The notes below the pieces were generated by a model. The model saw nothing but the letters and a program-made list of their open reading frames with translations. It was not told where the DNA came from and did not search any database. Positions 52,701-61,527 of a stretch of DNA of 64,000 nucleotides are shown piece by piece. Source of the stretch: Maylandia zebra. Taxonomy: Eukaryota > Chordata > Actinopteri > Cichliformes > Cichlidae. Numbering within the stretch: position 1 is the stretch's first letter; every line of letters begins with the position of its first letter. The stretch covers positions 20,163,560-20,227,559 of the forward strand of contig NC_135177.1 in assembly GCF_041146795.1 (NCBI RefSeq), given 5' to 3'. A program made the position numbers and the translations under genes.

Positions 52701-55700
52701 ACATCTTGAAGAGAATGACAGCTTCCTGTACGTAAGGAGGGTAAGGCCGGACCATGAGTGAAAGGTCAAGGTTCATACTGACTATACAGTGAAAGAATGC
52801 GTGTGTATATGTTAGTGTGTTTATGTGTGCCTGGTCTATTGTGTTACGAGGCGATGGGTCACATCGGGCGTGGAGGCTTCTCTAGGGACAAATGCTCTCT
52901 GATCTTCCCATTGCCCATAAATTTTGATGGGAGTCTTCTCTGCGTGAACTCTGAGAAGCGACAAATTGTGTGCAGGAGGTTTTTGGGTAATAAAGGGTAA
53001 CTGCCGCTCCAGTCTATACCTTGGTGAAATCCACACTGAAACCAGCCTGGCAGAATCCCTGTCCCTCTGGGTCTGGATCATCTGCAAGCAACATGAACAC
53101 ACATGCAAAAACTGAAACAACAGAAGCGCTCAAAGGAATATCTTACTTATTTTAGGGCAGTACTTTTGGCTTGCACATAGAAACTACCTGAGATTGAAGA
53201 GAGAGCGAGAGGGCAATTAGGTCTCACCCACACAGGAGGGAAGAACAGTTCATGGTTCTCCACTGACTTTCTTAAGCACAAAGGGGCCTCGTCATCAAGT
53301 TTGCAAGAAAAATACTGATAAATGCATGTGGAGTGGGACGCACGCAGACCTACACACAGTGCAGCTCTAGTAGGAGTGTTTTTTGGGTTTTTTGAACAAA
53401 CCGCATTTTACCGTCTCATTGGGAATAATGCAGGGCACAAGTCTTCACAGGGATTAAGTAGAATTAAAAAAGAGGGAATTTGTGATTCTGCTGTATTAAT
53501 GTTGAATGGTCTGACAAAATTCCAACAATGCAACAATTAATTGGTACTTTTTTTTGTCTTGAGACAATTTCCTGGTATTCAACTGTGCCAAAATCATAGC
53601 TTCTAATAGATGAAACCATGTAACTACAACCTACTGTCAAAATAAATATTTAGATAATTAAGATAATCAAGCACTTACGGCATACATAAAAATGTAAAAC
53701 CACTGATGTGTGTGTTTCTGTTTAAATTACTTCATCTAACAGCGCATGAACACACAAAACATGTGCCAATCATAAATTGTTCTCCATCTCAGTGGCCCCC
53801 TGGAGTGACCTTTAATGATGCGGAACTACACAAGCGCACTTATAAACAATGTGTTACAGCCTAACACATTGTTTATAAGTGCGCTTGAATGGTTGCACAT
53901 ACATGTTAAGATAAAGAAAACTAAAAAGAAAAAGCTTAGAAACACGACGCAGAAATACTTCCCCTGTAAAACAGGGCACAGTCGTTCCCTCCTCAGGAAG
54001 AGCTGAGTTTACGGCTTTGAACCAACGACCAGAGGGAGCACAAGTATGAATGTCTGTGTATGTGTGGACAACAAAGGCTAGGTTTTCTCTGCTGTTTATG
54101 ATGTGCCACCTGATAGCCTTCATTTCTCCTTATCAAATTTTAATGCCGGCTCATATCGCTGCACAGGGGGAGAGAGATCACAGGAAGGAAGTGAGAATGA
54201 AAAAAAGAAAATCCCATAAATTCCATTTACAGAACTGATGACAGAAAGAAGAGGGCCACAGAGAGAGTCTGATAAACTGTTAGTGACGGATATATTTTCA
54301 GGTTACTGTGGCAACTTGTAAAACATCAGAGAAAGTGATTTATTCTGGAAGCACAATTCCATACCTTCCCTACCCGGACCTCGCCACGCACACGGTTTTT
54401 GTTTTGTTCGTCTGGGTTTTCAGATATCTTTGTAATCCTGACTGTGATGGTCACGGGAGAGAAACTGAGGATTATTCTTGCTCCGAGCAGCTCATTTTAT
54501 ATACGTGCTGGAAATCTCAGGCATATATCTCAAAACCAAAACTAAACCAAATGCTATCTGTAGGTGCAACAACATCACAGATGATGAATGCAAGTTTTTA
54601 TGAAATTTTAGTGAACATCAGCTTTTTCCTGTCCACTAAAATGAAAAATATGCACTTTGTATACGTCATGTGATATCGTGGTGTCTTACTGGTCGACGCG
54701 ACGTGGTTAATTTTCTGTTTATCCTGATAGCAGAGGCAGAAAACAAAGGGAGGAGAGGATGAAAGGAGCAACAGGTTGATGGAAACATTTCCAGACAGGG
54801 CTGCAGAGTGACTCACTGGTCCTGCATGGCGAGTACTCTGCGTAGGCGCTGAAGTTCTGGACGGCTACATAACAGGTCCCGACTGGGTCTTTCTCCCCAC
54901 TCATCTTCACTGTCCGCCAGTGGTACAGAGGAGCGCATGCCTGCCCAATGAAAAAAACCCCACTTTGATTCCGGTTTTAAAAACAAATGACGGCCATAGT
55001 TAGTTTTGTTTATTATCCATTTGGAAGTTCCCTTTCTGTCAGTGCAACTGCCAGATAAATACAACCACAACAGAAAGGACATTACAGTTACAGGAAATAC
55101 ATTTAAGAACAAAGTGCTCTGCAGCAGCGTCGCAACAATACACAAAAAACCAAAAACTGTGTGACACCGCGCGAGTGCCAAACTCCTCAAATCACCTGGA
55201 TTTGTTTAACAGTTATGTTGGAAGGTATGATGGAGAAATTGGCCACAGGAAGTCTGCAAAGGCGGTGTCTTGTACTCCCACCCTGATGGAGACAATTTCT
55301 TTTCACCAGACAGAGTGTGATATATTTCTGAGGAATGCTTGCTCTTACGCCATTACACGGAACTTTGTCATTTCCATTTATGAAAAAATCTTGCAGCTTT
55401 TGCATGAAATTGTAGTGCCCTTGTACCTGAATCCCCTGACATCAGTTAATCACCCTAGATATTCTTATTAACTTACGACTTATTATAATATGGTCACCAT
55501 GAAGAGCTACTTGCTGGTGCGCCTTCCCTCTTGATCTGAAATCAGTTAAGATTTCATCAGTTTTCTTTAGAAAAGAGGGGAATGTAGGGGGAAAATCTGT
55601 GTGGGATAAGTTAAACGATTCAGATAATATCTGACTTTATTTCCACTCACCACCACTTCGCCTCTGTGTGCTCTGACCGATGCTCCAAACCACTGGTGCG

Positions 55701-55839
55701 ACTTAAACTCCAGAGGCTCTCTGGTGCCATTTACCTTAATCATTCTGTTATCTGGAGAGAGAAAAAAAATAAAGACATAAAGGGTATCGTAAGAGTACAG
55801 AAAAGATATAATGTATAATGGATGGCAGTAAAAGCCATG

Positions 55840-55932
<93 letters not shown>

Positions 55933-57225
55933 TTTTAAAAAGGATTGTAATCATTAACATTGCAGTGTTGGCAATACAGGTTCAATTAAGTATCAGTGCC
56001 ACTTTTATTCCCAAAGCCTGAGTAATAGTGGATGAGGGTATTGAATGATTAACTTCACAGCATAAAACCACGATCGGGTTATGCGAGGTGTTGCTTTCAG
56101 ATGTGCATGTATTTTGTGCGATTGTGAACATTAGCTACATTTCTTCTTGGAAAAGGAAAATAGAATTTCAAAAATATTCATCATTTTTAAGTGTTTCTAA
56201 ATGAAAACATCATTTTTCTGGTAAACTGAGTAGCAATGCATCAGCAGAGCAGACGTGAAGCAGTGGAGTATTCAGCTTTACTTTCCAGACTTCTTAACTC
56301 ACACGGACATCCAATCGATCATTAATCTGTGATAGCATATCATCCCCTCTCCTGTTCACTTCACTTCACTGGCATGACTTGACACATCTGCATAATGTCA
56401 CTGAAACCATGCACACGCATAATCAGACACATGTGAAGTTGATATATGGACATTAACCAGTCAAGTGCACACAGATGCTCAGCACTCTGCTCCGGATACT
56501 TTGTACAGTGTGCATCAGTGTGTGTATGCATGTGCCTCCTACCTAGTCTGGTTTATACCTGTAAGAATGGGTCTGCTGTAACTCTAGAAATATCCACAGT
56601 GGCCACGGTCATCAATCAACTTGTGCATAACCCCCCATTGTAGTGGAAAGATGCACACATGACTTCACACACAAATTTGTTCCACTAAGTTTATGCCTCT
56701 GTCCCTCAAACCTGAAATTAACCCCCAAAACACTTCAAATTAAAACTAAACCCCCCTCGGTGAAAAATAACTGTAATTAACTTTAGAGAAAACAAAACAT
56801 CTCAGTCTTTATCTTCATGGAGCCTTGCTGTAGTTCAGGCAGAACACTGAAGCAGTGCTTTTATCAGCTGATCAGCTATCAGCAGTTGCATTTCCGCATC
56901 AGCTGCTTGTTGATAAATTATCCAGTCATAGTCACACTGTGGTATAATAATATGACAGATATACGATCTCTGCAGCAGTATGGCTTCCAACTGCAGCGTC
57001 ATCTTCAAAGGTTTTTTCTTATGGATTGAAGGTTTTTATGTTAATTCAGTTACAATTTGCTGTTTATATATATGTACATCTTTCTCTGGATCCTGTTGGA
57101 TATGTTAGATCTGCCCATAACACTACAAGAGAGTAGAGTTACTCCTATCACTGCACTGATAAGCCAGTTGCTTCACCACTTCACTTTTTGTGGTCATCAC
57201 AAAGATGTTAGAAGTCCTTGTAATA

Positions 57226-57283
<58 letters not shown>

Positions 57284-58572
57284 ACAGACTGATGGAGGGG
57301 AGGGAAAGGAGACGGTTACATTTTCAAGATCTAATAAAAAGCAGACCTCGCCCAATCCCCCTTTCTTCCGAAGGGAAACTAAATTCCCATGTGCATTCAG
57401 TTTACCCCCTCCTCTCTCTCTCCCTCTTTCTCTCTCTCTCACACACACACATGCCAACTCAGATAGAGAAGCGTGTGTCAGAAACATTAGACCCACCAAC
57501 AAAAGTTGATTGGACACCACTGTTGATAATATACTGGATACCATAATCAACATGATGAAGAAATCCACCAGCAAACCTGCCATACTTTTTTTTCCTTTTT
57601 TTTATTGTTACAGGAAGCTGATGAGACCCACATGTCTCATCTCTCTCTCTTTTCATCCAATAACACTTGCGCCAACTTAAACAGACACACACAGGTCATA
57701 AAACAGTGGTTTCAATTCCAGTAACATCTGGGGCCACCTATGATTCTAAAAGGAATTATTACAAGTGAAATAAATGATGGTTCAATTTCATCTCTGGTAT
57801 TAAATAAAACACTTATATGAGAACTCATGAAACAATGACTGTGACAGGTTCACGGTTTGTCCAGCTCAAACGGGTAATACTTTCTATTTACTGCAAAGAA
57901 ACCAGCAGTCTACCTCATGTTTATTCAGGTCAGTGAGAAAGACAGAGAGAAAACAGGCTTCAGGTAACTCACTGGAGTTGTCAAAGGGTATCTGTCTGCA
58001 GCTCTCAGGCAGCCCAGGCCAGGGGCAGTAATAAACGGCTCCAGCCTCTACGATGCCGGGCTGGGAGGTGTTGGCTTTGGGAGCCCCAACCAGCACACTG
58101 ATCCTAATAGGCAAAAGAAAAACCAAGACATATGCAAGACAATGTACTCTTCAAACAATGCATAAACTCTCATACATGGCAGGTCCTTTTACTCTGTTTT
58201 CCTTAATCTGTCAGAGGTAAGACAGATAATGACGCTCATGGATTTTCATTATTCCCCCCATCACTCTTTTTCTTTATTATTTTATTAGTATTAGTGTTAG
58301 GCAATGTGTTGAATTTGTACAGGTACAGTTTAAGAAGAACTTCTGCAGGACAGCTTCAGCCCTGATGTTGCCACTCACGTGTTGCTGTCGGCGGTAGCTT
58401 GGTAGAAGTCCACAGCATAACCGAAGTAACTTCCATCGGGTCCCCTATAAACTGTGGGATGCTCTGCGTAAAAGTTAAACCCCCAAACTCCGTTTAGCGC
58501 CGACGAGAGCACGGACAGAACACCCAGAATACACATCCCAGCATATGAAACACCGTCCCATCCACGCTCCAT
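18865..58572 (-). CDS. itga8: integrin alpha-8, complete, 30 coding exons
   Basis: The alpha subunit pairs with beta-1 as an RGD-binding surface receptor (nephronectin, fibronectin, tenascin), acting in kidney, smooth muscle and ear. Exons, 5' to 3' (minus): 58572-58379, 58103-57973, 55751-55651, 54940-54817, 53081-53020, 52565-52520, 50699-50574, 49267-49223, 47890-47847, 46481-46425, 46283-46231, 46145-45940, 42629-42432, 38181-38136, 38047-37940, 32785-32730, 32106-31949, 31828-31697, 30735-30668, 30145-29998, 29324-29244, 25566-25487, 25008-24928, 22734-22629, 21500-21342, 19810-19694, 19582-19469, 19352-19251, 19164-19042, 18954-18865. All junctions are GT-AG and all phases close: 3156 bases, 1051 aa (human 1063 aa, also 30 exons). 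Stretches such as [38 protein letters not shown] and [19 protein letters not shown] are ITGA8-specific and exclude ITGAV, whose membrane segment and tail differ. The gene is intact, with no frameshift or stop. Confidence 0.97.
19905..20131 (-). repeat. dispersed teleost repeat, copy C (itga8 intron 25)
   Basis: Reverse orientation of the repeat at 27057: 'ggcagatggctg.ccc', 'ttcctgttaaaagggagttttt.cttccca', 'atatgattgttaggattttctctg', 'acaatataaagcgccttgaggcaac', 'ttggcgctacataactaaaattg'. Its end is the GCGCC-containing palindromic terminus. Confidence 0.85.
21342..38047 (-). CDS. itga8: itga8 exons 15-25: thigh and calf domains
   Basis: These exons encode about residues 478-870, the leg of the ectodomain. 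They align throughout with human ITGA8: [19 protein letters not shown] (15), [14 protein letters not shown] (16), [15 protein letters not shown] (17), [18 protein letters not shown] (18), [20 protein letters not shown] (19), [20 protein letters not shown] (20), [16 protein letters not shown] (21), [11 protein letters not shown] (22), [13 protein letters not shown] (23), [14 protein letters not shown] (24) and [20 protein letters not shown] (25). Split codons are restored at every junction, for example TG|C across exons 15/16. Confidence 0.95.
23014..24019 (+). mobile_element. Tc1/mariner-type transposon relic, copy 1 (itga8 intron 23)
   Basis: About 1 kb with imperfect terminal inverted repeats: 'ggccacttcattaggt' at the left and 'acctaatgaagtggc' at the right. 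Plus-strand frames, broken by stops, give transposase pieces such as [15 protein letters not shown], the DDE-region motif of Tc1 elements, and [20 protein letters not shown]. It lies antisense to itga8, is degenerate, and directly abuts a long (TA)n tract on its right. Confidence 0.88.
24030..24117. repeat. (TA)44 microsatellite
   Basis: A pure TA tract of about 88 bases just right of Tc1 relic copy 1. Confidence 0.97.
24579..24604. repeat. (GT)n microsatellite
   Basis: Thirteen GT units in itga8 intron 23. Confidence 0.9.
27057..27510 (+). repeat. dispersed teleost repeat, copy D, most complete (itga8 intron 21)
   Basis: Begins 'aattcaatttcattttatttatatagcgccaaatcacaacaacagttgcctcaaggcgc'. 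The two GGCGC/GCGCC blocks make a palindromic terminus. It runs through 'ctcccttttaacaggaag', 'gccatctgctgcgaccggttgggg' and 'gattaataacagatatgattcaatgcagagaggt' to 'cctacgtctattgcag..taagggaggattca'. It serves as the reference for copies A, B and C in this window. It shows no coding capacity and the family is not named. Confidence 0.85.
28682..28736. repeat. (CA)n microsatellite
   Basis: About 27 CA units in itga8 intron 21. Confidence 0.95.
32207..32520. mobile_element. possible non-autonomous DNA element (itga8 intron 16)
   Basis: Begins 'gatgtcaaactcatttgacatcacgggccacat.cagcccactttgatct' and ends 'ttgggcctta.gtttcacagccatgctctaaagggtctggg'. These blocks resemble the ends of a common teleost hAT-like short element. 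No target duplication was confirmed. Confidence 0.45.
32786..36964 (-). other. itga8: itga8 intron 15, proximal 4.2 kb
   Basis: No exon, RNA gene or repeat family was recognised apart from short homopolymer runs, for example G10 near 33921. The rest of the intron is a Tc1 relic. Confidence 0.6.
36965..37905 (+). mobile_element. Tc1-like transposon relic with internal insertion (itga8 intron 15)
   Basis: Left end 'acactgcctggccaaaaaac' and right end 'tttactttgaccaggctatgt' are degraded inverted termini of the CACTGCCTGGCCA type. Plus-strand pieces of transposase are readable: [18 protein letters not shown] and [15 protein letters not shown] foreign segment of about 160 bases (about 37450-37610), not matching the family, interrupts it and contains a perfect hairpin. 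The right end lies about 35 bases from the exon 15 splice donor. Confidence 0.82.
37460..37502. repeat. perfect inverted repeat, 19-bp arms, 5-base loop
   Basis: The left arm TTTACTAACACTGGATTTT (37460-37478) is exactly complementary to 37484-37502. The loop is GGCAA. It lies inside the segment that interrupts the Tc1-like relic. Confidence 0.97.
38136..58103 (-). CDS. itga8: itga8 exons 2-14: beta-propeller (FG-GAP repeats)
   Basis: Exons 2-14 encode about residues 65-478, the seven-bladed propeller that binds ligand with beta-1. FG-GAP motifs are visible: YFGYAV and VLVGAPKAN (exons 1-2), WFGASV...ACAPLYHW (3-4), [11 protein letters not shown] (6), [11 protein letters not shown]...[14 protein letters not shown] (7-9), [11 protein letters not shown]...DVLVGAPLF (11-12), [11 protein letters not shown]...VAVGCPFGG (12-13), GFGFTLRG...LIVGAFG (13-14). 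Calcium loops are GEFTGDSEQ (8), DLNGDETDD (11/12), DVNQDGYND (12/13) and DVDNNQYPD (13/14). Exon 10 has three N-glycosylation sequons (NST, NMT, NFT). Several exons are very short (44-57 bases). Confidence 0.95.
38182..42431 (-). other. itga8: itga8 intron 13 (4.25 kb)
   Basis: The longest repeat-poor intron. Only short CA runs (38719-38740) and GT-rich patches near 41240 and 41330 are seen. No nested gene is recognised. The lack of repeats makes it a reasonable place to look for conserved enhancers. Confidence 0.55.
43005..43075. repeat. dispersed repeat fragment ('ggagcctatc.tagctgtcactgggtgagaggc' type)
   Basis: A short block typical of the common teleost SINE-like repeat; related, in opposite orientation, to the fragment at 11020-11135. 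It lies in itga8 intron 12. Confidence 0.5.
43361..44140 (+). mobile_element. Tc1/mariner-type transposon relic, copy 2 (itga8 intron 12)
   Basis: Same family and orientation as the copy at 23014. Shared blocks include 'gattttcccacac', 'gctgataggaaggaaacagcaattcaaat', 'agaagactggaacaac', 'gacgagtctcgatttc' and 'gcagcaactatgtgata'. It is shorter because of internal deletions, and both termini are worn. It contains a perfect 14-bp hairpin at one deletion point. Confidence 0.82.
43553..43585. repeat. perfect inverted repeat, 14-bp arms, 5-base loop
   Basis: CTCTGACATAAACA (43553-43566), loop TGCCT, then TGTTTATGTCAGAG (43572-43585). The right arm fits the transposon family; the left arm does not. 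Confidence 0.95.
49353..50384 (-). mobile_element. Tc1/mariner-related transposon relic with terminal inverted repeats (itga8 intron 7)
   Basis: The left terminus around 49376 (CAGAGGCTCAAATGTA) and the right terminus around 50330 (TACATTTGAGCCTCTG) are inverted copies, with further partial matching outward. On the minus strand, pieces of transposase are readable ([20 protein letters not shown]), the catalytic-core motif of Tc1-type enzymes. Many stops show it is dead. It ends about 190 bases from itga8 exon 7. Confidence 0.82.
50700..52519 (-). other. itga8: itga8 intron 6, nothing recognised
   Basis: A short CA run is adjacent to the exon 7 acceptor at 50706. Otherwise I see no repeat family or gene-like content. 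Confidence 0.5.
53831..53887. repeat. perfect inverted repeat, 26-bp arms, 5-base loop
   Basis: The left arm 53831-53856 (starts CAAGCGCACTTATAAAC) is the exact reverse complement of 53862-53887. The loop is CAGCC (53857-53861). It lies in itga8 intron 4, outside any repeat I recognise. Confidence 0.98.
55842..55930. repeat. (GT)n microsatellite
   Basis: About 44 uninterrupted GT units in itga8 intron 2, only about 90 bases upstream of exon 3 in gene orientation. Confidence 0.97.
57230..57279. repeat. (GA)n microsatellite
   Basis: About 25 GA units in itga8 intron 2. A complementary CT-rich stretch at 57410-57440 could pair with it. Confidence 0.95.
58379..58572 (-). CDS. itga8: itga8 exon 1: start codon, signal peptide, first propeller blade
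   Basis: ATG at 58572-58570 has G at -3 and +4. The first 31 residues ([20 protein letters not shown], then [11 protein letters not shown]) contain a hydrophobic core suited to a signal peptide. The mature protein would begin near [20 protein letters not shown], matching FNLD.DKPTVYSGPEGSYFG in human. M13 is a possible alternative start that keeps the signal core. The exon ends AAC AC|GTGAGT. Confidence 0.92.
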
Positions 58573-58840
58573 CCCAAGGAACAGCAAGCTTCCCACTATT
58601 CCCAAAAAGTGAGACAGGGGGTGAGAGAGATTCCAAGATGCAGGTGAGGTTTGCTCGCACAGTCCAGAGTTTAAGCCCGCCAACTCTCCCTGCTCCCGGT
58701 TTCCTTCATGCACTCTGCTGCGCTCGCCCAGAACTGACTCTTGACACCCTGAAACCACCAGTCTGCCCAGAGCCTCCACACTACACAGCCGCGCCCCCGC
58801 CTTCCGCACAAAACTTTACCCCCCACACATGACAAGGCAA

Positions 58841-58862
58841 CCCCCCCCCCCCGCCCCCCCCC
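58841..58862. repeat. poly-C run (G-run in the itga8 transcript sense)
   Basis: Twelve C, one G and nine C, followed by an A-rich run. On the itga8 strand this is a G-rich tract in the likely 5' UTR. Confidence 0.95.
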
Positions 58863-58923
58863 AAAAAAAACAAAAAAACCCCACATCTGAGCGCGCAGAA
58901 GAGACTGGCGCGTCACCGCTCCC

Positions 58924-58929
58924 TTTATA
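58924..58929 (-). promoter_or_regulatory. TATA box of itga8
   Basis: On the minus strand, GTACTATAAAGGGAGC is a good TATA element. Transcription would start near 58895-58900 and give a 5' UTR of about 325 bases to the ATG at 58572. The flanking region has several CpGs (gcgcgc, gcgtca). The start site is inferred. Confidence 0.55.
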
Positions 58930-58989
58930 GTACAGGAGCTTTTCTAAGACATCCCGAAACAATAACTAATATTAAACACTGGGCCGAGC

Positions 58990-60775
58990 ACGCGCAGATA
59001 TGGCCAGTGCGCACGCAAACGCAAAGAGACTGGTAAATTAAAGCACATTAGAGCCTACTTTTACGGGCTAACCATGCCGTTAAACAGGGCTGCGTTTCCT
59101 TCCGTGGAGAATAATCACTTGTAATTATGTCAGTAATTATTATGTCGACTTGCAGGGGGAAAAGAAAAGAAAAATCGAGGTATGTGCTAGTTTTGTTAGG
59201 CTGCATATCTTAGAAAAAACACCCCCCTTCAAAAAAAACTTTTGAAGAGGTGACAGACCACGCAGTAGAATATATTTAGCTCAGCACACATCAGAGCCTT
59301 TTTTTAAATTGAAAATAAAAGGAAGGAAACAAAAAGACACAAACCCGCAAACTGCCTCTTATTATCATGGGGAGTTTGTTTTAATTAAACCAAGCTTTAT
59401 GGGACGTTAGTGATAAATTAAGTTCCCCTGGCAGGCTCGCAGGGTTGTAAAAACACAGTGAAGCAGCGCAAAAGTGAAGCGTTTTTTCTCATCCCCCCCG
59501 CAAAGGTGAGAAGATGTAACCGTCACCTAACAGATAAAAAGAAAACTTCCACACCTGTACAAACCCTGCCTGTGTACCTGTGTCCTCTGCTTCATTTTAC
59601 TTTATTATCACAGACTTGTTCGACTTTGTCTGCACATCTCTCATCCCCCTTTTCCCTTTTTGTAGAGGAGTGAAAGGTTTGTGTGTCTGCCCGTTTGTGA
59701 CAGAGAGAAAATGGGTTTAGGGAATGTCTCTGTTCTTTCTCAGCTGTTTCAAAGTAAATCTAAGACGAACAGAGGAAATAAAGAATTGAAAACATGAGCA
59801 GACAGAAGCAGGCGCAGATGTGTTTCTTTTAGTTTCGCTCGCAGGACGACATGGCGAGAAGGATGATGGAGTGAAGAGACACCAGACGTCCTGCGCTTTT
59901 TGCAGTCTGTGTAACGCCATCATTCTCCAGGTTTAGAGTTCAGTTTGAGTATCCGGTGTGCACATTTCCATCCGTAATCATTTTGTCCACTGCCTTGCCT
60001 CCAATAAAATGATCACAGACGTCCTATTTCCAAACGTGGAACCATTACTTCGCATACAGTTCGTGTTACTTCCTGTCAATCTGCCAGTGTGTCCTGATCA
60101 GAGATTTACTGCAGGTCACTGTGGATTGATGACTGCACGAGAACAGTGGTGGTTTATGTTTTAAACACTTTGACTTCATTTCTCTTCTCTCTGTAAAACC
60201 TCACCATAAGACTTTTAAAATGAGCGTTATGTCGGATTATAACCACATCCCTTCTCCATTAGAGACACACCCAGGTAATATTACACATCTCCTGTGCATA
60301 GACGGAGAGAGGAACAAGCGTTCTGCATCCACATATAAACACACAAATACATGTGTGCTGAGCTACAAATGCTGCTGTCATAACCCCGAATCGAGACTAA
60401 GTAGCTAAAATGGTACAAATTTTCACTCTGCAAACATTCACCACTTGTTTTGAATTATGAGGGACCAAAGTGTGAGGACATACAAGACCGAGTACAGACT
60501 GTCTCGTTTGTCTTCAACTGGGACAATTTTGAGCAAACAGAAACATGCATTTTTTTCCCTCTCCTGTTTATAGGAAGGTACTTAAGTGACCATCAGTGTC
60601 TTGTAGATTTAGAGTCTCTGGGGAACACAAAACATTCGTTCGTGCAATTTAGTGGTTAAGGTCCTGACCGAGCTGGGATATCCGACACCTTATGTTGTCC
60701 CATGTTTGGTCATGACAGGATACTTAAGAAGGGAATTTCTAGGATTTTAAGTTACCAAACCACACAGCATGTCAA
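58990..60775. other. intergenic region between itga8 promoter and mindy3 3' end
   Basis: A tandem arrangement (both genes on the minus strand). No exon or repeat family was recognised. itga8 upstream regulatory sequence is expected here. Confidence 0.5.
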
Positions 60776-61527
60776 CAAAAAAAAAGGTGTTTATTTCACA
60801 ATTTTTGAGTGTTGGTAATAAATACATGAGCACATGTCCAACATCCAAGTGTAGTGCATGAAGCACTCACACAGAGCACCTAAACCAGCTCCGTCTTGGT
60901 TAAAACACGGAAAACCTCCTGTCATATCTCTGCGTCCGGGTTGGTCCCTTTTACGCTGTAAACTCTAAGGAGTCCGTCTCTGTGTTCTCTTATGTGGAAG
61001 GCTTTGGTAGGTTTTCCCTTGAACAGTCCTATAGCTGGGTTAACAGTAGTGTTTCACAGTCGACTGGCTCTACATGCGATTCAGCATTTGATTTGATGAC
61101 ATGCTCCAGTCGAATCAAACTAGTATGCTAACGGTTTACTACCAAGCTGTAGCACAGGTGTCGGCACAGAGCAGACCTGTAAAAATAAACAGTCACTCTT
61201 TTTGTTTTAAATAATCACATCATAAACATCTTCAGTGTCAGTTACAAGCACTGGTGTACAGACAATAGCATGAAGTGTAGAGGTGAGTTTGTGTGGAATG
61301 TGAGAATGACAGAGTGGATCTCTGGCTTTAATGTTTAGTCCATGAACATGTATCGCTTGAGTGCATTTGTGTCTTTTTTTGTTTTCCTTGTTCTCATTCA
61401 TCTGTGTTGCATGTGTTTCAGTTTTGTAGCCTGCCGACCTTTTTGGGGTCATTGTGCAGAGAGGCGTGCTGTGACACAGTAGTGTTCCATCTGCATACAC
61501 AGGACCACGCTGCTTGTTGTGTCAGTG
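60776..61527 (-). other. mindy3: probable mindy3 3' UTR
   Basis: About 750 bases between the mindy3 TAG (61530-61528) and the poly(A) signal at 60795-60790. No coding content. Confidence 0.6.
60790..60795 (-). terminator. poly(A) signal of mindy3
   Basis: AATAAA on the minus strand followed by a T run and GTTGACATGCTGTGTGG, a good GU/U-rich downstream element. Confidence 0.65.

Noticed and set aside
18865..58572. Identification as integrin alpha-V or alpha-5
   Set aside because: The transmembrane segment ([19 protein letters not shown]), the tail after GFFDRARPP, and the [13 protein letters not shown] and NFSAYAE stretches match alpha-8 better.
58573..58809. In-frame extension of itga8 exon 1 by 79 codons
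   Set aside because: It would begin at a GTG, not an ATG, and would bury the signal peptide. The ATG at 58572 has a good context and fits the family.
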